Below are positions 7,547 through 15,339 of a DNA stretch of 20,152 nucleotides, in pieces. A model generated the notes under the pieces. The model ran no database searches. It was not told where the DNA came from and saw nothing but the letters and a program-made list of their open reading frames with translations. Where the stretch lies: contig CAZYOQ010000025.1 of the NCBI GenBank assembly GCA_964649145.1, forward strand, positions 1 to 20,152. The letters are read 5' to 3'. The first letter of the stretch is position 1. Each line of letters begins with the position of its first letter. Source of the DNA: MGBC163016 sp964649145. Lineage in GTDB: Bacteria > Actinomycetota > Coriobacteriia > Coriobacteriales > Eggerthellaceae. A program made the translations under genes and the position numbers.

Positions 7547-8338
7547 TTATTGAGCTGGAGGAAGCTTCAAAATAGAAATGATGAAATCCTTGTCGCGGGC
7601 GAGACAATCCCGGATGCTATATTCGGTTTGATTGTCATAGGTGCCCTTGTCGGCAGCAACGCCAAGAGAATTAGCTCCAAGCAGGTTGGATATCATAAGC
7701 GCCCTGTATAGATGGTAAGCCTGAGACACAAGAACTATCTTTTCTGCACCATATACGAAACGAGCCCTATATATCGAAGAATACGTGTCGTAGCCTTGTG
7801 CGTCTGCCTCGATATCCTTTTCAGGCACACCTAACTTTACCAAGTAAGCCTTCATAGAATCCGATTCGTTGTAATGTTCTGTTCGGTTGTCTCCTGAAGC
7901 TATGATCTTCGACGCAGCACCTGCCTTATAAAGGTCTGCGGCTACTTCTAGTCTGTCGGCAAGTATGTCGGAAGGTGTACCGTCTGCATATACAGATGCA
8001 CCAAGAACAACAATAGCGTCAGCTGGAACCGTGCTCTTATCCAATGCTTCTGCTGCCACGTTCGTCGCAGAGTCAATAGATATCGCATCTCCAGTTATGT
8101 CAGAAAGAATGCCTTCAACATCGACGCCCGTACTCGCAAGAGCCTCGAATACACCGCTTGCGCCATCACTAGCCGCATCTGCAACATCTACGACTTTTAG
8201 CTGTGCTTCCACCTGCAAGATTGTGCGCATCTGGGCTCTTGTCCCAAGTATGCAATAGGCGTTTATCGCCACGGTGGCAATAATAAGTACAAGTATGAGC
8301 GTTATAGCAATCTTGACTGTTCGAAAAAGCAATTTCAT
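7547..8338 (-). CDS. SanA/YdcF-type DUF218 membrane-anchored protein
   Basis: 263 residues. One N-terminal membrane helix (about 9-28) is followed by an A/D/S-rich spacer (about 45-105) and a DUF218 domain (about 107-245). Family motifs visible are ADAIVVLGASVYADGTPSD, KIIASGDN, the ESDSMKAYLVKLGVP segment, and SQAYHLYRA, which carries a conserved His. The C-terminus keeps the SanA-like RDCLARDKDF...LPP pattern. Members of this family act at the cell envelope; E. coli SanA is linked to vancomycin exclusion and ElyC to envelope synthesis, but the biochemical activity is not firmly known. The spacer is longer than in SanA. The Shine-Dalgarno before ATG 8338 is poor. The gene starts the minus-strand block and is followed by a 184-nt gap, so it may be transcribed on its own. 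Confidence 0.85.
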   Translation of the reverse strand: MKLLFRTVKIAITLILVLIIATVAINAYCILGTRAQMRTILQVEAQLKVVDVADAASDGASGVFEALASTGVDVEGILSDITGDAISIDSATNVAAEALDKSTVPADAIVVLGASVYADGTPSDILADRLEVAADLYKAGAASKIIASGDNRTEHYNESDSMKAYLVKLGVPEKDIEADAQGYDTYSSIYRARFVYGAEKIVLVSQAYHLYRALMISNLLGANSLGVAADKGTYDNQTEYSIRDCLARDKDFIISILKLPPAQ

Positions 8339-8403
8339 GAGATTTATGTTAACTCATGCTTTTGCAATAGAAGAGATGCACCAAAAATCACCACAAGTAA
8401 TAG

Positions 8404-8422
8404 TTTGAACGAACAATTCAAA
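8404..8422. repeat. Short dyad between the DUF218 and XRE genes
   Basis: TTTGAA (8404-8409) and TTCAAA (8417-8422) with a 7-base spacer lie midway between divergent genes. It is a possible operator for the XRE regulator, but the site is short and AT-rich. Confidence 0.25.
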
Positions 8423-8495
8423 TTAAATGACTTGTATTTATGGCGTTTTGATGATTATCGTCTGTAGATAAATAGTATGAGCCTTGGCATCATCT

Positions 8496-8515
8496 CTCCA
8501 GACTTTTTTCTGGAG
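8496..8515 (+). promoter_or_regulatory. Hairpin enclosing the Shine-Dalgarno of the XRE gene
   Basis: CTCCAGA (8496-8502) pairs with TCTGGAG (8509-8515) around a 6-base CTTTTT loop, and a T-G pair can extend it. The right arm contains most of the GGAGGT Shine-Dalgarno that serves the TTG start at 8523. In the mRNA this would hide the ribosome site and lower or regulate translation. Confidence 0.55.
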
Positions 8516-8522
8516 GTGACCA

Positions 8523-9050
8523 TTGAGCGTTCAAGAGACGTTTGCTCATAACATGAGAATATGCCGTATTCGCGAAGGGCTTTCTCAGGAAGCTTTAGCC
8601 GAAAAATGCGGCCTTCATAGAACCTATATAGGATCAATAGAGCAGAAAAGCTGCAATGTTACGCTTGAGACAGTGCAGAAAATTGCTATGGCTTTGGATA
8701 TAAGCCCTGTTGAGCTTCTGAAAGAGCCGCTTCTCTTGAACAGTGATTCAAATATCTCGCAAAAATTAAACTTGCTAAATAGTCAAAAGTTAGCAAGCCA
8801 CCACTACGCTTTGTGTGAATGGTTCGATGGAGAAGATCCGGAATTCACCCCTATAGATGTTTACAACGAAGATTTGACGTTGAGAATACTTTGCACACTA
8901 ATTCAAGAAGGATATACAGAAAATCTAGCCGAAGCCTACAAAAGGGTGGAAGAGCCAATAATCAAATACCTTCAATCATTGAAAAAGAGCACTTATCCAA
9001 AAGGATTCACCTCTGAAAATCAAAAAGAGGAAACGAAAGAACTCTTCTGA
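8523..9050 (+). CDS. XRE-family HTH transcription regulator
   Basis: 175 residues. The N-terminal Cro/C1-type HTH (about residues 10-64) contains REGLSQEALAEKCGLHRTYI and ends with a hydrophobic IAMALDISPVELL segment; the HRTYIGSIE recognition helix resembles small regulators such as restriction-modification controller proteins. The remaining 100 residues are polar, have no domain I recognise, and end in a charged KE-rich tail. The TTG start is supported by GGAGGT 5 nt upstream; no ATG is close by. The gene stands alone between divergent and downstream genes, with no restriction-modification or toxin partner visible. AT-rich composition compared with ppk suggests possible recent acquisition. 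Targets are unknown; autoregulation is typical of the family. Confidence 0.85.
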   Translation: MSVQETFAHNMRICRIREGLSQEALAEKCGLHRTYIGSIEQKSCNVTLETVQKIAMALDISPVELLKEPLLLNSDSNISQKLNLLNSQKLASHHYALCEWFDGEDPEFTPIDVYNEDLTLRILCTLIQEGYTENLAEAYKRVEEPIIKYLQSLKKSTYPKGFTSENQKEETKELF

Positions 9051-9099
9051 ATGATTCTGTAAACAAGGCCACAATAATCGGCTTTTCTTCTTTTGGCCT

Positions 9100-9108
9100 T
9101 GCTATACT
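9100..9108 (+). promoter_or_regulatory. Extended -10 promoter of ppk
   Basis: TGCTATACT is an extended -10 element (TGn plus TATACT). No good -35 is present, as is usual for this class. Transcription would start near 9115, giving a leader of about 33 nt. The element overlaps the end of an AAGGCC/GGCCTT dyad (9065-9070 and 9095-9100). Confidence 0.5.
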
Positions 9109-9147
9109 AAAACTCAATGCAGCAACTTCTCGCATCAGAGGTGAACA

Positions 9148-11790
9148 ATGGCTGAAAAGAGTCTCAATTCGAAGAGTATGGCCAACGAGGGAAAAACCAC
9201 AGAAGAGAAGCCTGAACGCCTTGCCGTTCCATTCATGCAGAATCGCGAGCTATCTTGGCTAGATTTTAATAAGCGCGTGCTCGACCAGGGTGCAGACCCG
9301 TCTGTGCCTTTGCTTGAACGACTAGGTTTTGTTTCTATATTCTGGTCGAACCTTCAAGAATTTTTCATGATAAGAGTCGGGTCGCTCACAGACCTTTCCC
9401 TGCTAAAAAAGACGATTATCGACAACAAATCGGGCATGAGCGCAGAAGAGCAGCTTGAAGCAATTTATCGTCGCTGCCATGAGTTGAGCCCGTATTACGA
9501 GGAGTGCTATCAGACCCTTCGAGGAGAACTTAAAGCCGAAGGCATCGTGAATTTGCGCGAGAAGCAACTAAACGAAGAACAACGCGAATTCATTGGCAAA
9601 TACTTCCATAAAAACATTATGCCTTTCCTTTCTCCTCAAATCATAAACTCGCGCCACCCCTTCCCACATCTTGAAAACGGAGCGTTATACGTGGTCGTAA
9701 GACTTGACGAAAACGCTTTGCCTGGAAAGAAAAAGAATCACGACAAAAAACTTGAGCAACTCGACAAGTCGGACAAGGCAACTTCGGCAAAAGACGGCAA
9801 AAAAGCCAACAAGAAAAACGGGAAATCTAGCAAAGACGCCAAAAATATGGGAGCTGAAGGCGTGACTATTGGCATCATCCCAATGCCCAAACAGTGCCCG
9901 CGAATCATACGTCTTCCTGGCGACGGCTTGCAATTCATGCTTCTTGAACACGCAATCGAAATGTTTGTGAGCGATATCTATTCGATGTATAAAGTCAAGC
10001 ACACTAACGTGATTTGCGTCACGCGCAACGCCGACCTAGATGCAACAGAAGGCGCAGAAGAACAAGGCGAGGATTATCGCGAACACATTAAGAAGATTCT
10101 CAAGAAGAGGATGCGCTTGATGCCGGTTCGACTTGAATCGGAAAAAGAGCTTTCTGCCACAGTCAAGCCTATGCTTCTAGAGAAGCTTAACTTGCACGAC
10201 ATTCAAACATTCGTAAACAGGGTTCCGCTAGACATGAGCTACGTATTCGAGCTCTCTTCTATGGTAGATGAATCCACACGGTCGAAACTGACTTATACGC
10301 CATTTCGCCCACAATGGCCAGCATCCATAAATGCGCATGCTCCCATCATGGATCAAGTGGCAAAAAATGACATCTTGCTCTCCTACCCATATGAGAGTAT
10401 GGATGCCTTCGTGCAGATGCTGCGCGAGGCCGCAGCCGACCCAAGCGTGGTCTCTATCAAGATAACCTTATATAGGCTTGCCAAACAGTCTCATCTTGCC
10501 GAAGCCTTGATTTCTGCAGCTGAAGCAGGTAAAGAGGTAACCGCTCTATTCGAGCTTCGGGCTCGCTTTGACGAATCTAACAATATTGAATGGTCGCAGC
10601 GCTTTGAGGATGCCGGGTGCAATGTTATCTACGGATTTCGCGACTTCAAGGTTCATTCGAAAATTTGCTGCATAACCAGGCGCACAGAAAATGGCTTGCA
10701 GTATATCACGCAACTTGGGACAGGTAATTACAACGAGAAAACAGCGCGCCTTTACACCGATTTCTCGTACATGACCGCAGACCCTGAAATCGGACACGAG
10801 GCTGCACAGTTCTTCCGCAATATGACGCTTGAGAACTTAAGCGACGAATACATGACGCTATGGGTCGCGCCTCTGCAGATCAAACAAAACATCATTAAAG
10901 GAATTGACGATCAGATAGCTATAGCCAAGCAAGGCAAGCGTGCATCCCTGTTCTTCAAAACGAACTCAATAACCGACAAAGAGATCATCGATAAGATTGT
11001 AGAAGCTTCACAAGCAGGCGTTCAATGCACCTTGCTTGTGCGTGGAATATCTTGCATTGTGCCAGGCATTCCTGGATACACCGACAACGTATGCGTTATA
11101 AGCATCGTGGGAAGGCTGCTTGAACATAGCCGAATCTATATATTCGGTACGTTCGACAGCGATTTCAAGGTATACCTTTCAAGCGCCGACCTTATGACGC
11201 GCAACATGGACAAACGCATCGAGATAGCTTGGCCGGTAACGTCTCCCGACCTTCGCAACCAGATCGTAAGTTATCTAGGGACGTGCATGTCAGATACCGC
11301 AAAACTTCGCGATCTGCTTCCAAACAGGACATATACCGACATCGGTTTCTTCGCAAAACCAGACCACGAAGGTGGAGCTGTCATATTCTTTGATTCGCAA
11401 AACTACCTTATAGAAGAGGCCTCAAACGAGGGCACAAGTGTAGGCTATAGAAGAGAGGCTAGTCTAATATCTGAGGCCTCAAAGACCGAAGAATTCCGCA
11501 AGGCGGCAAGCACCGTTAAGGAACTTGCCTTCGACTACGAGCCTGAAAACCCAGATAACGCGAATACACTTAGCGAAGCTGACCCTGCCCCTGATTACGA
11601 AGGCGAAAACTTAGATGGTACAGATACCAGCGAGAAAGCGGCAAAGGAAGCTTCCTGCTCAGAACTAGAGCCAACCCTTAGTGCCCCTGAGGGTAGCCCG
11701 ATCATAGAAGCTCAGGACGCACCAGCGCACTCAGAAATGCCTTCCAAGAAAAAGCCTTCCTTGTTTAAGAGGATATTTGGAATGCACTAA
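9148..11790 (+). CDS. ppk: Polyphosphate kinase 1 with Lys-rich insert and acidic C-terminal extension
   Basis: Makes inorganic polyphosphate reversibly from ATP. The 880 residues exceed the usual 690-740. The N-terminal motif NRELSWLDFN is at 32-41. The catalytic histidines are H503 in FKVHSK, followed by GTGNYNEKTARLYTDF, and H660 in LLEHSRIYIF; their spacing of 157 equals that of E. coli H435/H592. SSADLMTRNMDKRIEIA follows. Two additions are unusual: a Lys-rich insert at about 193-235, and a tail from about 745 that is rich in D, E, S and P, holds a loose repeat (DYEPENPDNANT and DYEGENLDGTDT), and ends in the basic-hydrophobic KKKPSLFKRIFGMH. AGAGGTGA precedes the ATG. No ppx or phoU gene is adjacent. 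Confidence 0.97.
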   Translation: MAEKSLNSKSMANEGKTTEEKPERLAVPFMQNRELSWLDFNKRVLDQGADPSVPLLERLGFVSIFWSNLQEFFMIRVGSLTDLSLLKKTIIDNKSGMSAEEQLEAIYRRCHELSPYYEECYQTLRGELKAEGIVNLREKQLNEEQREFIGKYFHKNIMPFLSPQIINSRHPFPHLENGALYVVVRLDENALPGKKKNHDKKLEQLDKSDKATSAKDGKKANKKNGKSSKDAKNMGAEGVTIGIIPMPKQCPRIIRLPGDGLQFMLLEHAIEMFVSDIYSMYKVKHTNVICVTRNADLDATEGAEEQGEDYREHIKKILKKRMRLMPVRLESEKELSATVKPMLLEKLNLHDIQTFVNRVPLDMSYVFELSSMVDESTRSKLTYTPFRPQWPASINAHAPIMDQVAKNDILLSYPYESMDAFVQMLREAAADPSVVSIKITLYRLAKQSHLAEALISAAEAGKEVTALFELRARFDESNNIEWSQRFEDAGCNVIYGFRDFKVHSKICCITRRTENGLQYITQLGTGNYNEKTARLYTDFSYMTADPEIGHEAAQFFRNMTLENLSDEYMTLWVAPLQIKQNIIKGIDDQIAIAKQGKRASLFFKTNSITDKEIIDKIVEASQAGVQCTLLVRGISCIVPGIPGYTDNVCVISIVGRLLEHSRIYIFGTFDSDFKVYLSSADLMTRNMDKRIEIAWPVTSPDLRNQIVSYLGTCMSDTAKLRDLLPNRTYTDIGFFAKPDHEGGAVIFFDSQNYLIEEASNEGTSVGYRREASLISEASKTEEFRKAASTVKELAFDYEPENPDNANTLSEADPAPDYEGENLDGTDTSEKAAKEASCSELEPTLSAPEGSPIIEAQDAPAHSEMPSKKKPSLFKRIFGMH

Positions 11791-11843
11791 TAAAGCGTTA
11801 CGCAAAACCTGCAAGTAAGTATATTTTTTTAACGATATGCCTA

Positions 11844-11852
11844 TGGTATAAA
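11844..11852 (+). promoter_or_regulatory. Extended -10 promoter ahead of the micropeptide-purF operon
   Basis: TGGTATAAA forms an extended -10 in the AT-rich gap after ppk. Transcription from about 11859 would give a leader of about 35 nt to the micropeptide start. No clear ppk terminator is seen, so read-through from ppk is also possible. Confidence 0.5.
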
Positions 11853-11893
11853 TAACCTATTAAACTATTTTGAAGAAATGTGAGAGGACGATT

Positions 11894-12013
11894 ATGGATA
11901 TATTCGGATTTCAAGTTGAACCCTGGGTTATTTGGGTAATCGTTGCGATAATACTTATTCTTATCGTGGCCTTTATCGCAAAGGGCTTCATCGACGAAAT
12001 GAAGAAAAAATAG
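11894..12013 (+). CDS. 39-residue single-helix membrane micropeptide
   Basis: Not a family I recognise. The ATG at 11894 has a strong GAGAGG Shine-Dalgarno 7 nt upstream, and the frame ends with TAG at 12011-12013. The peptide begins MDIFGFQVEPW, has one hydrophobic stretch of about 19 residues (about 10-29, WVIWVIVAIILILIVAFIA), then a polar end with GFIDEMKKK. Positive charges after the helix suggest the C-terminus stays in the cytoplasm. It starts directly downstream of a likely promoter and ends 45 nt before purF, so it is probably the first gene of the purine operon. A good ribosome site, clean membrane-helix pattern and position support a real gene, but coding status rests on these features alone. 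Confidence 0.7.
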   Translation: MDIFGFQVEPWVIWVIVAIILILIVAFIAKGFIDEMKKK

Positions 12014-12058
12014 CCCAAGCTAAGTAGATGCTAAACGATAAGAAAAGCGCTCAGATAC

Positions 12059-13540
12059 ATGACCGACGTGAACCCTGACGGGTACGCATCTAGCCAATCA
12101 AGACATATCCCCGATCACATGGAAGAAGAGTGCGGGGTTTTTGGCATATTCGCCCCGAATAGCGATGTCGCCCGCATGGCAGGCTTCGGACTGCAAGCTC
12201 TTCAGCACAGAGGGCAGGAAAGTGCAGGTATTGCAGTAGGTGACGGGTCTACCGTTACTGTCGCCAAAGATTTAGGCCTTGTAACGCAAGCCTTCAACGA
12301 AGAATCGCTTAGCGCATTGAACGGAAAAGTCGCTATCGGGCACGTACGGTATTCCACAAGCGGGTCAAAAGCTTCCCGCGAAGCAGCACAGCCCCATATG
12401 GCAGCTATAGACGATGTTCTTTTTGCTCTTGCCCACAACGGCACGCTCATCAACACTAACGATATACGAACGAACCTGATTTCAGAGGGCGTTCAGTTCT
12501 TCTCTTCCACCGATTCAGAAGTTGCTGCAAAAGCCATAGGCATGGTTACACGCCAAACCCATCACTTAAGAGACGGCATTGCAGCTGCTATGAACCAGAT
12601 TAAAGGTGCTTATGCCATGGTGCTTTGCACGGCTGACGCCTTATACGCCTTCAGAGACCCAAACGCGATTCGCCCGCTTTGCATTGGAAAGCTCCCAGAT
12701 GATAGGGGCTGGGTGGTATCTTCTGAAACTTGCGGGCTTGATATCGTGGGTGCAAAATATGTCCGCGATGTAAACCCCGGCGAGATTGTTCGCTTTACGG
12801 CAACTGGCGATGACGGAATGGATTCAAGCCAGGGCGTTCCCGCGAAAAGAAGAGCATCGTGCATCTTCGAGTACGTATACTTCGCTCGCCCCGACAGTGT
12901 TATTGACAATCAAAGCGTTTACCAAGCAAGACGTGCCACAGGTCACATCTTGGCGCTAGAGTCGCCAATAGAAGCCGATTTGGTGCTTGGTGTGCCCGAC
13001 TCAGGTGTGCCGGCCGCTCTTGGCTATGCGGCAGAAAGCGGCATCAAATACACTGACGGTATAGTGAAGAATCGCTATGTTGGACGCACCTTCATTCAAC
13101 CTACCCAAGAAATGCGACAACTTGGGATTCGTCTGAAATTAAACCCGCTGCCTGAGGTTATCGAGGGAAAGCGCCTCATTGTCATCGACGACTCTATAGT
13201 GCGTGGAAACACTTCCAAAAAGCTTGTGCAGATGCTTCGCGATGCAGGCGCCAAAGAAGTGCATCTGCGTATTACCTCTCCTGAAGTAATGTGGCCTTGC
13301 TATTACGGAATCGACACCGACACACGCGACCAACTTATAGCAGCAAATATGTCTCTTGACGAAATGAACGACTGGATCGGATCTGATTCGCTAGCGTTTC
13401 TGTCTCTTGAAGGCTTGCATAACGCCGTTAGAAACGCATCTCACGACGGTTTTTGCGACGCTTGTTTCACAGGTGATTACCCTGTCGGCGTGCCAGAAGG
13501 CAAAGTCGACATGCAGCTTAGCTTTTTTGAGAATCAGTAA
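12059..13540 (+). CDS. purF: Amidophosphoribosyltransferase
   Basis: First step of purine synthesis: PRPP plus glutamine to 5-phosphoribosylamine. The 493 residues contain an N-terminal Ntn glutaminase with the nucleophile Cys25 in EECGVFGIF, exposed after removal of a propeptide, and a C-terminal phosphoribosyltransferase with the PRPP site VIDDSIVRGNTS at about 375-386. It is the iron-sulfur (Bacillus) type: cysteines in RRASCIFEY, MWPCYYGID and GFCDACF match the four [4Fe-4S] ligands. The 24-residue propeptide is longer than the 11 of B. subtilis. ATG at 12119 (MEEECGVFG) would leave 4 residues; neither start has a good Shine-Dalgarno, so the N-terminus is uncertain. purM follows after 49 nt. 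Confidence 0.97.
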   Translation: MTDVNPDGYASSQSRHIPDHMEEECGVFGIFAPNSDVARMAGFGLQALQHRGQESAGIAVGDGSTVTVAKDLGLVTQAFNEESLSALNGKVAIGHVRYSTSGSKASREAAQPHMAAIDDVLFALAHNGTLINTNDIRTNLISEGVQFFSSTDSEVAAKAIGMVTRQTHHLRDGIAAAMNQIKGAYAMVLCTADALYAFRDPNAIRPLCIGKLPDDRGWVVSSETCGLDIVGAKYVRDVNPGEIVRFTATGDDGMDSSQGVPAKRRASCIFEYVYFARPDSVIDNQSVYQARRATGHILALESPIEADLVLGVPDSGVPAALGYAAESGIKYTDGIVKNRYVGRTFIQPTQEMRQLGIRLKLNPLPEVIEGKRLIVIDDSIVRGNTSKKLVQMLRDAGAKEVHLRITSPEVMWPCYYGIDTDTRDQLIAANMSLDEMNDWIGSDSLAFLSLEGLHNAVRNASHDGFCDACFTGDYPVGVPEGKVDMQLSFFENQ

Positions 13541-13589
13541 TTTTTCATCCGCTATAAAATAGCGACGTTGCGAAAAGATTGGAGCATTC

Positions 13590-14642
13590 GTGGGAGAGCA
13601 AATCACCTATTCCCAGGCAGGGGTAGATATCGCTGAAGGGGCTCGCGCAGTTGACGCGATAAAACCACTAGTCAAGCGCACTTATCGAAGCGAGGTAGTT
13701 GGAGATATCGGGGGGTTCGGAGGACTCTTCGACATTTCTTGCGCCAAAGATATGGAAGAGCCGCTGCTAGTTTCTGGCACCGATGGAGTTGGAACGAAAC
13801 TTAAATTGGCGCAGCTTCTTGGCGTTCATAACACTGTAGGCATTGACCTTGTAGCAATGTGTGTAAACGACATTCTCGCATGCGGAGCTGAACCGCTTTT
13901 CTTTCTTGATTACGTGGCTGTAGGAAAGCTTTCCGCTGAAGCTATGGCATCGATTGTTGAGGGAATCGCTGAAGGATGCATCATGGCTGGGTGTTCCTTG
14001 ATAGGCGGGGAAATGGCAGAACACCCAGGAGTTATGGAAGAAGACGACTACGACCTTTCGGGCTTTTGTGTAGGCATAGTAGACAAGACAAAAATGCTTG
14101 ACCCTGCCAACGTAGAGGTGGGCGATGTCTTGATAGGGCTTGCTTCCAGTGGGCTGCATTCCAACGGATATTCGCTCGTGCGCCGCGCATGCGTGGAAGG
14201 CAAATCGCTAGAAGACCTATCAAAGCCGCGTGAAGATCTGAGTGGCAAGTCGGTTTTGGAAGCGCTTATTGCACCAACGCGCATTTATGTTAAAGCGGTG
14301 CATTCCGTGATGAAAAAATGCCCTAATTCCCTGCAAGCTTTAGCGCATATCACAGGTGGCGGAATCTCGGAGAACCTAAACCGTGCCCTAAACGAAAAAG
14401 TTGACGCTTATGTAGAGCTTGGTAGCTGGGAGATTCCACCAATCATCAAATACGTGTGCGAGTCTGCGAACCTGTCCCAAGAAGAAGCATATAAAACCTT
14501 CAACATGGGAATTGGCATGGTGCTTATCGTAAAAGCGCAAGATGCAGATGCTGTTCTTTGCGAACTAAATGATGCGGGCGAAAGTGCCCAGATCATAGGA
14601 AAGATCATTGAAGGCAGCGGGGAGGTCGTCTACAGTGACTAG
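13590..14642 (+). CDS. purM: Phosphoribosylformylglycinamidine cyclo-ligase (AIR synthetase)
   Basis: ATP-dependent ring closure of FGAM to AIR, step 5 of the pathway. The 350-residue length is normal. The nucleotide site GTDGVGTK is at about 63-70, followed by GIDLVAMCVNDIL; SLIGGEMAEHPG and the later ITGGGISENL are typical of the PurM/PurL fold. The start is GTG at 13590 with TTGGAG upstream, and translation probably reads MGEQITYSQAGVDI. The 3' end overlaps the purN start by 8 nt and carries the purN Shine-Dalgarno GGGGAGG, so the two are likely translationally coupled. Confidence 0.97.
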   Translation: MGEQITYSQAGVDIAEGARAVDAIKPLVKRTYRSEVVGDIGGFGGLFDISCAKDMEEPLLVSGTDGVGTKLKLAQLLGVHNTVGIDLVAMCVNDILACGAEPLFFLDYVAVGKLSAEAMASIVEGIAEGCIMAGCSLIGGEMAEHPGVMEEDDYDLSGFCVGIVDKTKMLDPANVEVGDVLIGLASSGLHSNGYSLVRRACVEGKSLEDLSKPREDLSGKSVLEALIAPTRIYVKAVHSVMKKCPNSLQALAHITGGGISENLNRALNEKVDAYVELGSWEIPPIIKYVCESANLSQEEAYKTFNMGIGMVLIVKAQDADAVLCELNDAGESAQIIGKIIEGSGEVVYSD

Positions 14643-15255
14643 CAATGCTTCGATGAAGATAGGCGTGCTGTTATCAGGCAGTGGCACCAACTTACAGGCA
14701 ATAATCGATGCTATCAAAAACGAAGAGATTCCTGTTGAAATAGTGCATGTGATCTCGTCTAGGCCAGATGCATACGGAATAAAGAGAGCCCAGGAAGCAA
14801 AGATCAATACGACGGTGCTAAACCGCGATATTTACTCCGACCCTATAGCCGCTGACAAACTAATTGTAGAAAAGCTAAAAGGGTCAGGCGCTTCCCTTGT
14901 CGTGATGGCGGGGTATATGCGAAAAGTTACAAGTGTACTTCTTGATGCCTTCCCTAATCGCGTGCTAAACCTACATCCAGCACTGTTGCCGTCATTTAAA
15001 GGCGCCCATGCCATCCAGGATGCTTGGGATGCAGGCGTAAAAATCACTGGTGTAACAGTACATCTAGCAAACGAAGACTACGACAAAGGCCCAATAGTTG
15101 CGCAAGAGCCCGTTAGAGTCGAAGAGGGTATGACTATCGATGAGCTTGAAGCTAACATACACGCAGTCGAGCACGTCTTGTACCCGAAAGTTATAGGAAT
15201 GATTGCAGAAGGACGCATGAGCATAGACAAGGAAAACCACGTACATTTAACTTAG
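14635..15255 (+). CDS. purN: Phosphoribosylglycinamide formyltransferase
   Basis: Transfers formyl from 10-formyl-THF to GAR, giving FGAR (step 3). With GTG 14635 as start the protein has 206 residues. I chose it because GGGGAGG lies 9 nt upstream; a TTG at 14608 would add residues unrelated to the family, and ATG 14653 is a shorter option. The substrate loop GSGTNL is near residues 15-20. The catalytic triad N112-x-H114 (NLHPALLP) and D150 (DYDKGP) keeps the 36-residue H-D spacing of the E. coli enzyme. It overlaps purM and is followed 84 nt later by the XdhC-like gene. Confidence 0.96.
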   Translation: MTSNASMKIGVLLSGSGTNLQAIIDAIKNEEIPVEIVHVISSRPDAYGIKRAQEAKINTTVLNRDIYSDPIAADKLIVEKLKGSGASLVVMAGYMRKVTSVLLDAFPNRVLNLHPALLPSFKGAHAIQDAWDAGVKITGVTVHLANEDYDKGPIVAQEPVRVEEGMTIDELEANIHAVEHVLYPKVIGMIAEGRMSIDKENHVHLT

Positions 15256-15260
15256 ATTTC

Positions 15261-15303
15261 AAGCTATTAGCAAAGGCGGCTAGCAACTTTGCCGAACCAG
15301 CTT
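15261..15303. repeat. Nested inverted repeats between purN and the XdhC-like gene
   Basis: AAGCT (15261-15265) pairs with AGCTT (15299-15303), and inside it GCAAAG (15270-15275) pairs with CTTTGC (15287-15292). There is no T-tract, so termination is unlikely. It could be an RNA processing or stability element in the operon transcript. Confidence 0.3.
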
Positions 15304-15339
15304 AATTGTGCACATAAGCCAAGGATGTAAAGGATTAGC

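Noticed and set aside
8523..9050. Restriction-modification controller protein
   Set aside because: The HTH resembles controller proteins, but the protein is twice their usual length and no methylase or endonuclease gene is adjacent.
9065..9101. CAAGGCC/GGCCTTG inverted repeat after the XRE gene as its terminator
   Set aside because: The loop is 24 bases and no T-run follows the right arm; instead it runs into the ppk extended -10 element.
12028..12078. A 16-codon frame (MLNDKKSAQIHDRREP) between the micropeptide and purF that might be a leader peptide
   Set aside because: It has no convincing ribosome site, overlaps the purF start, and shows no run of regulatory codons.
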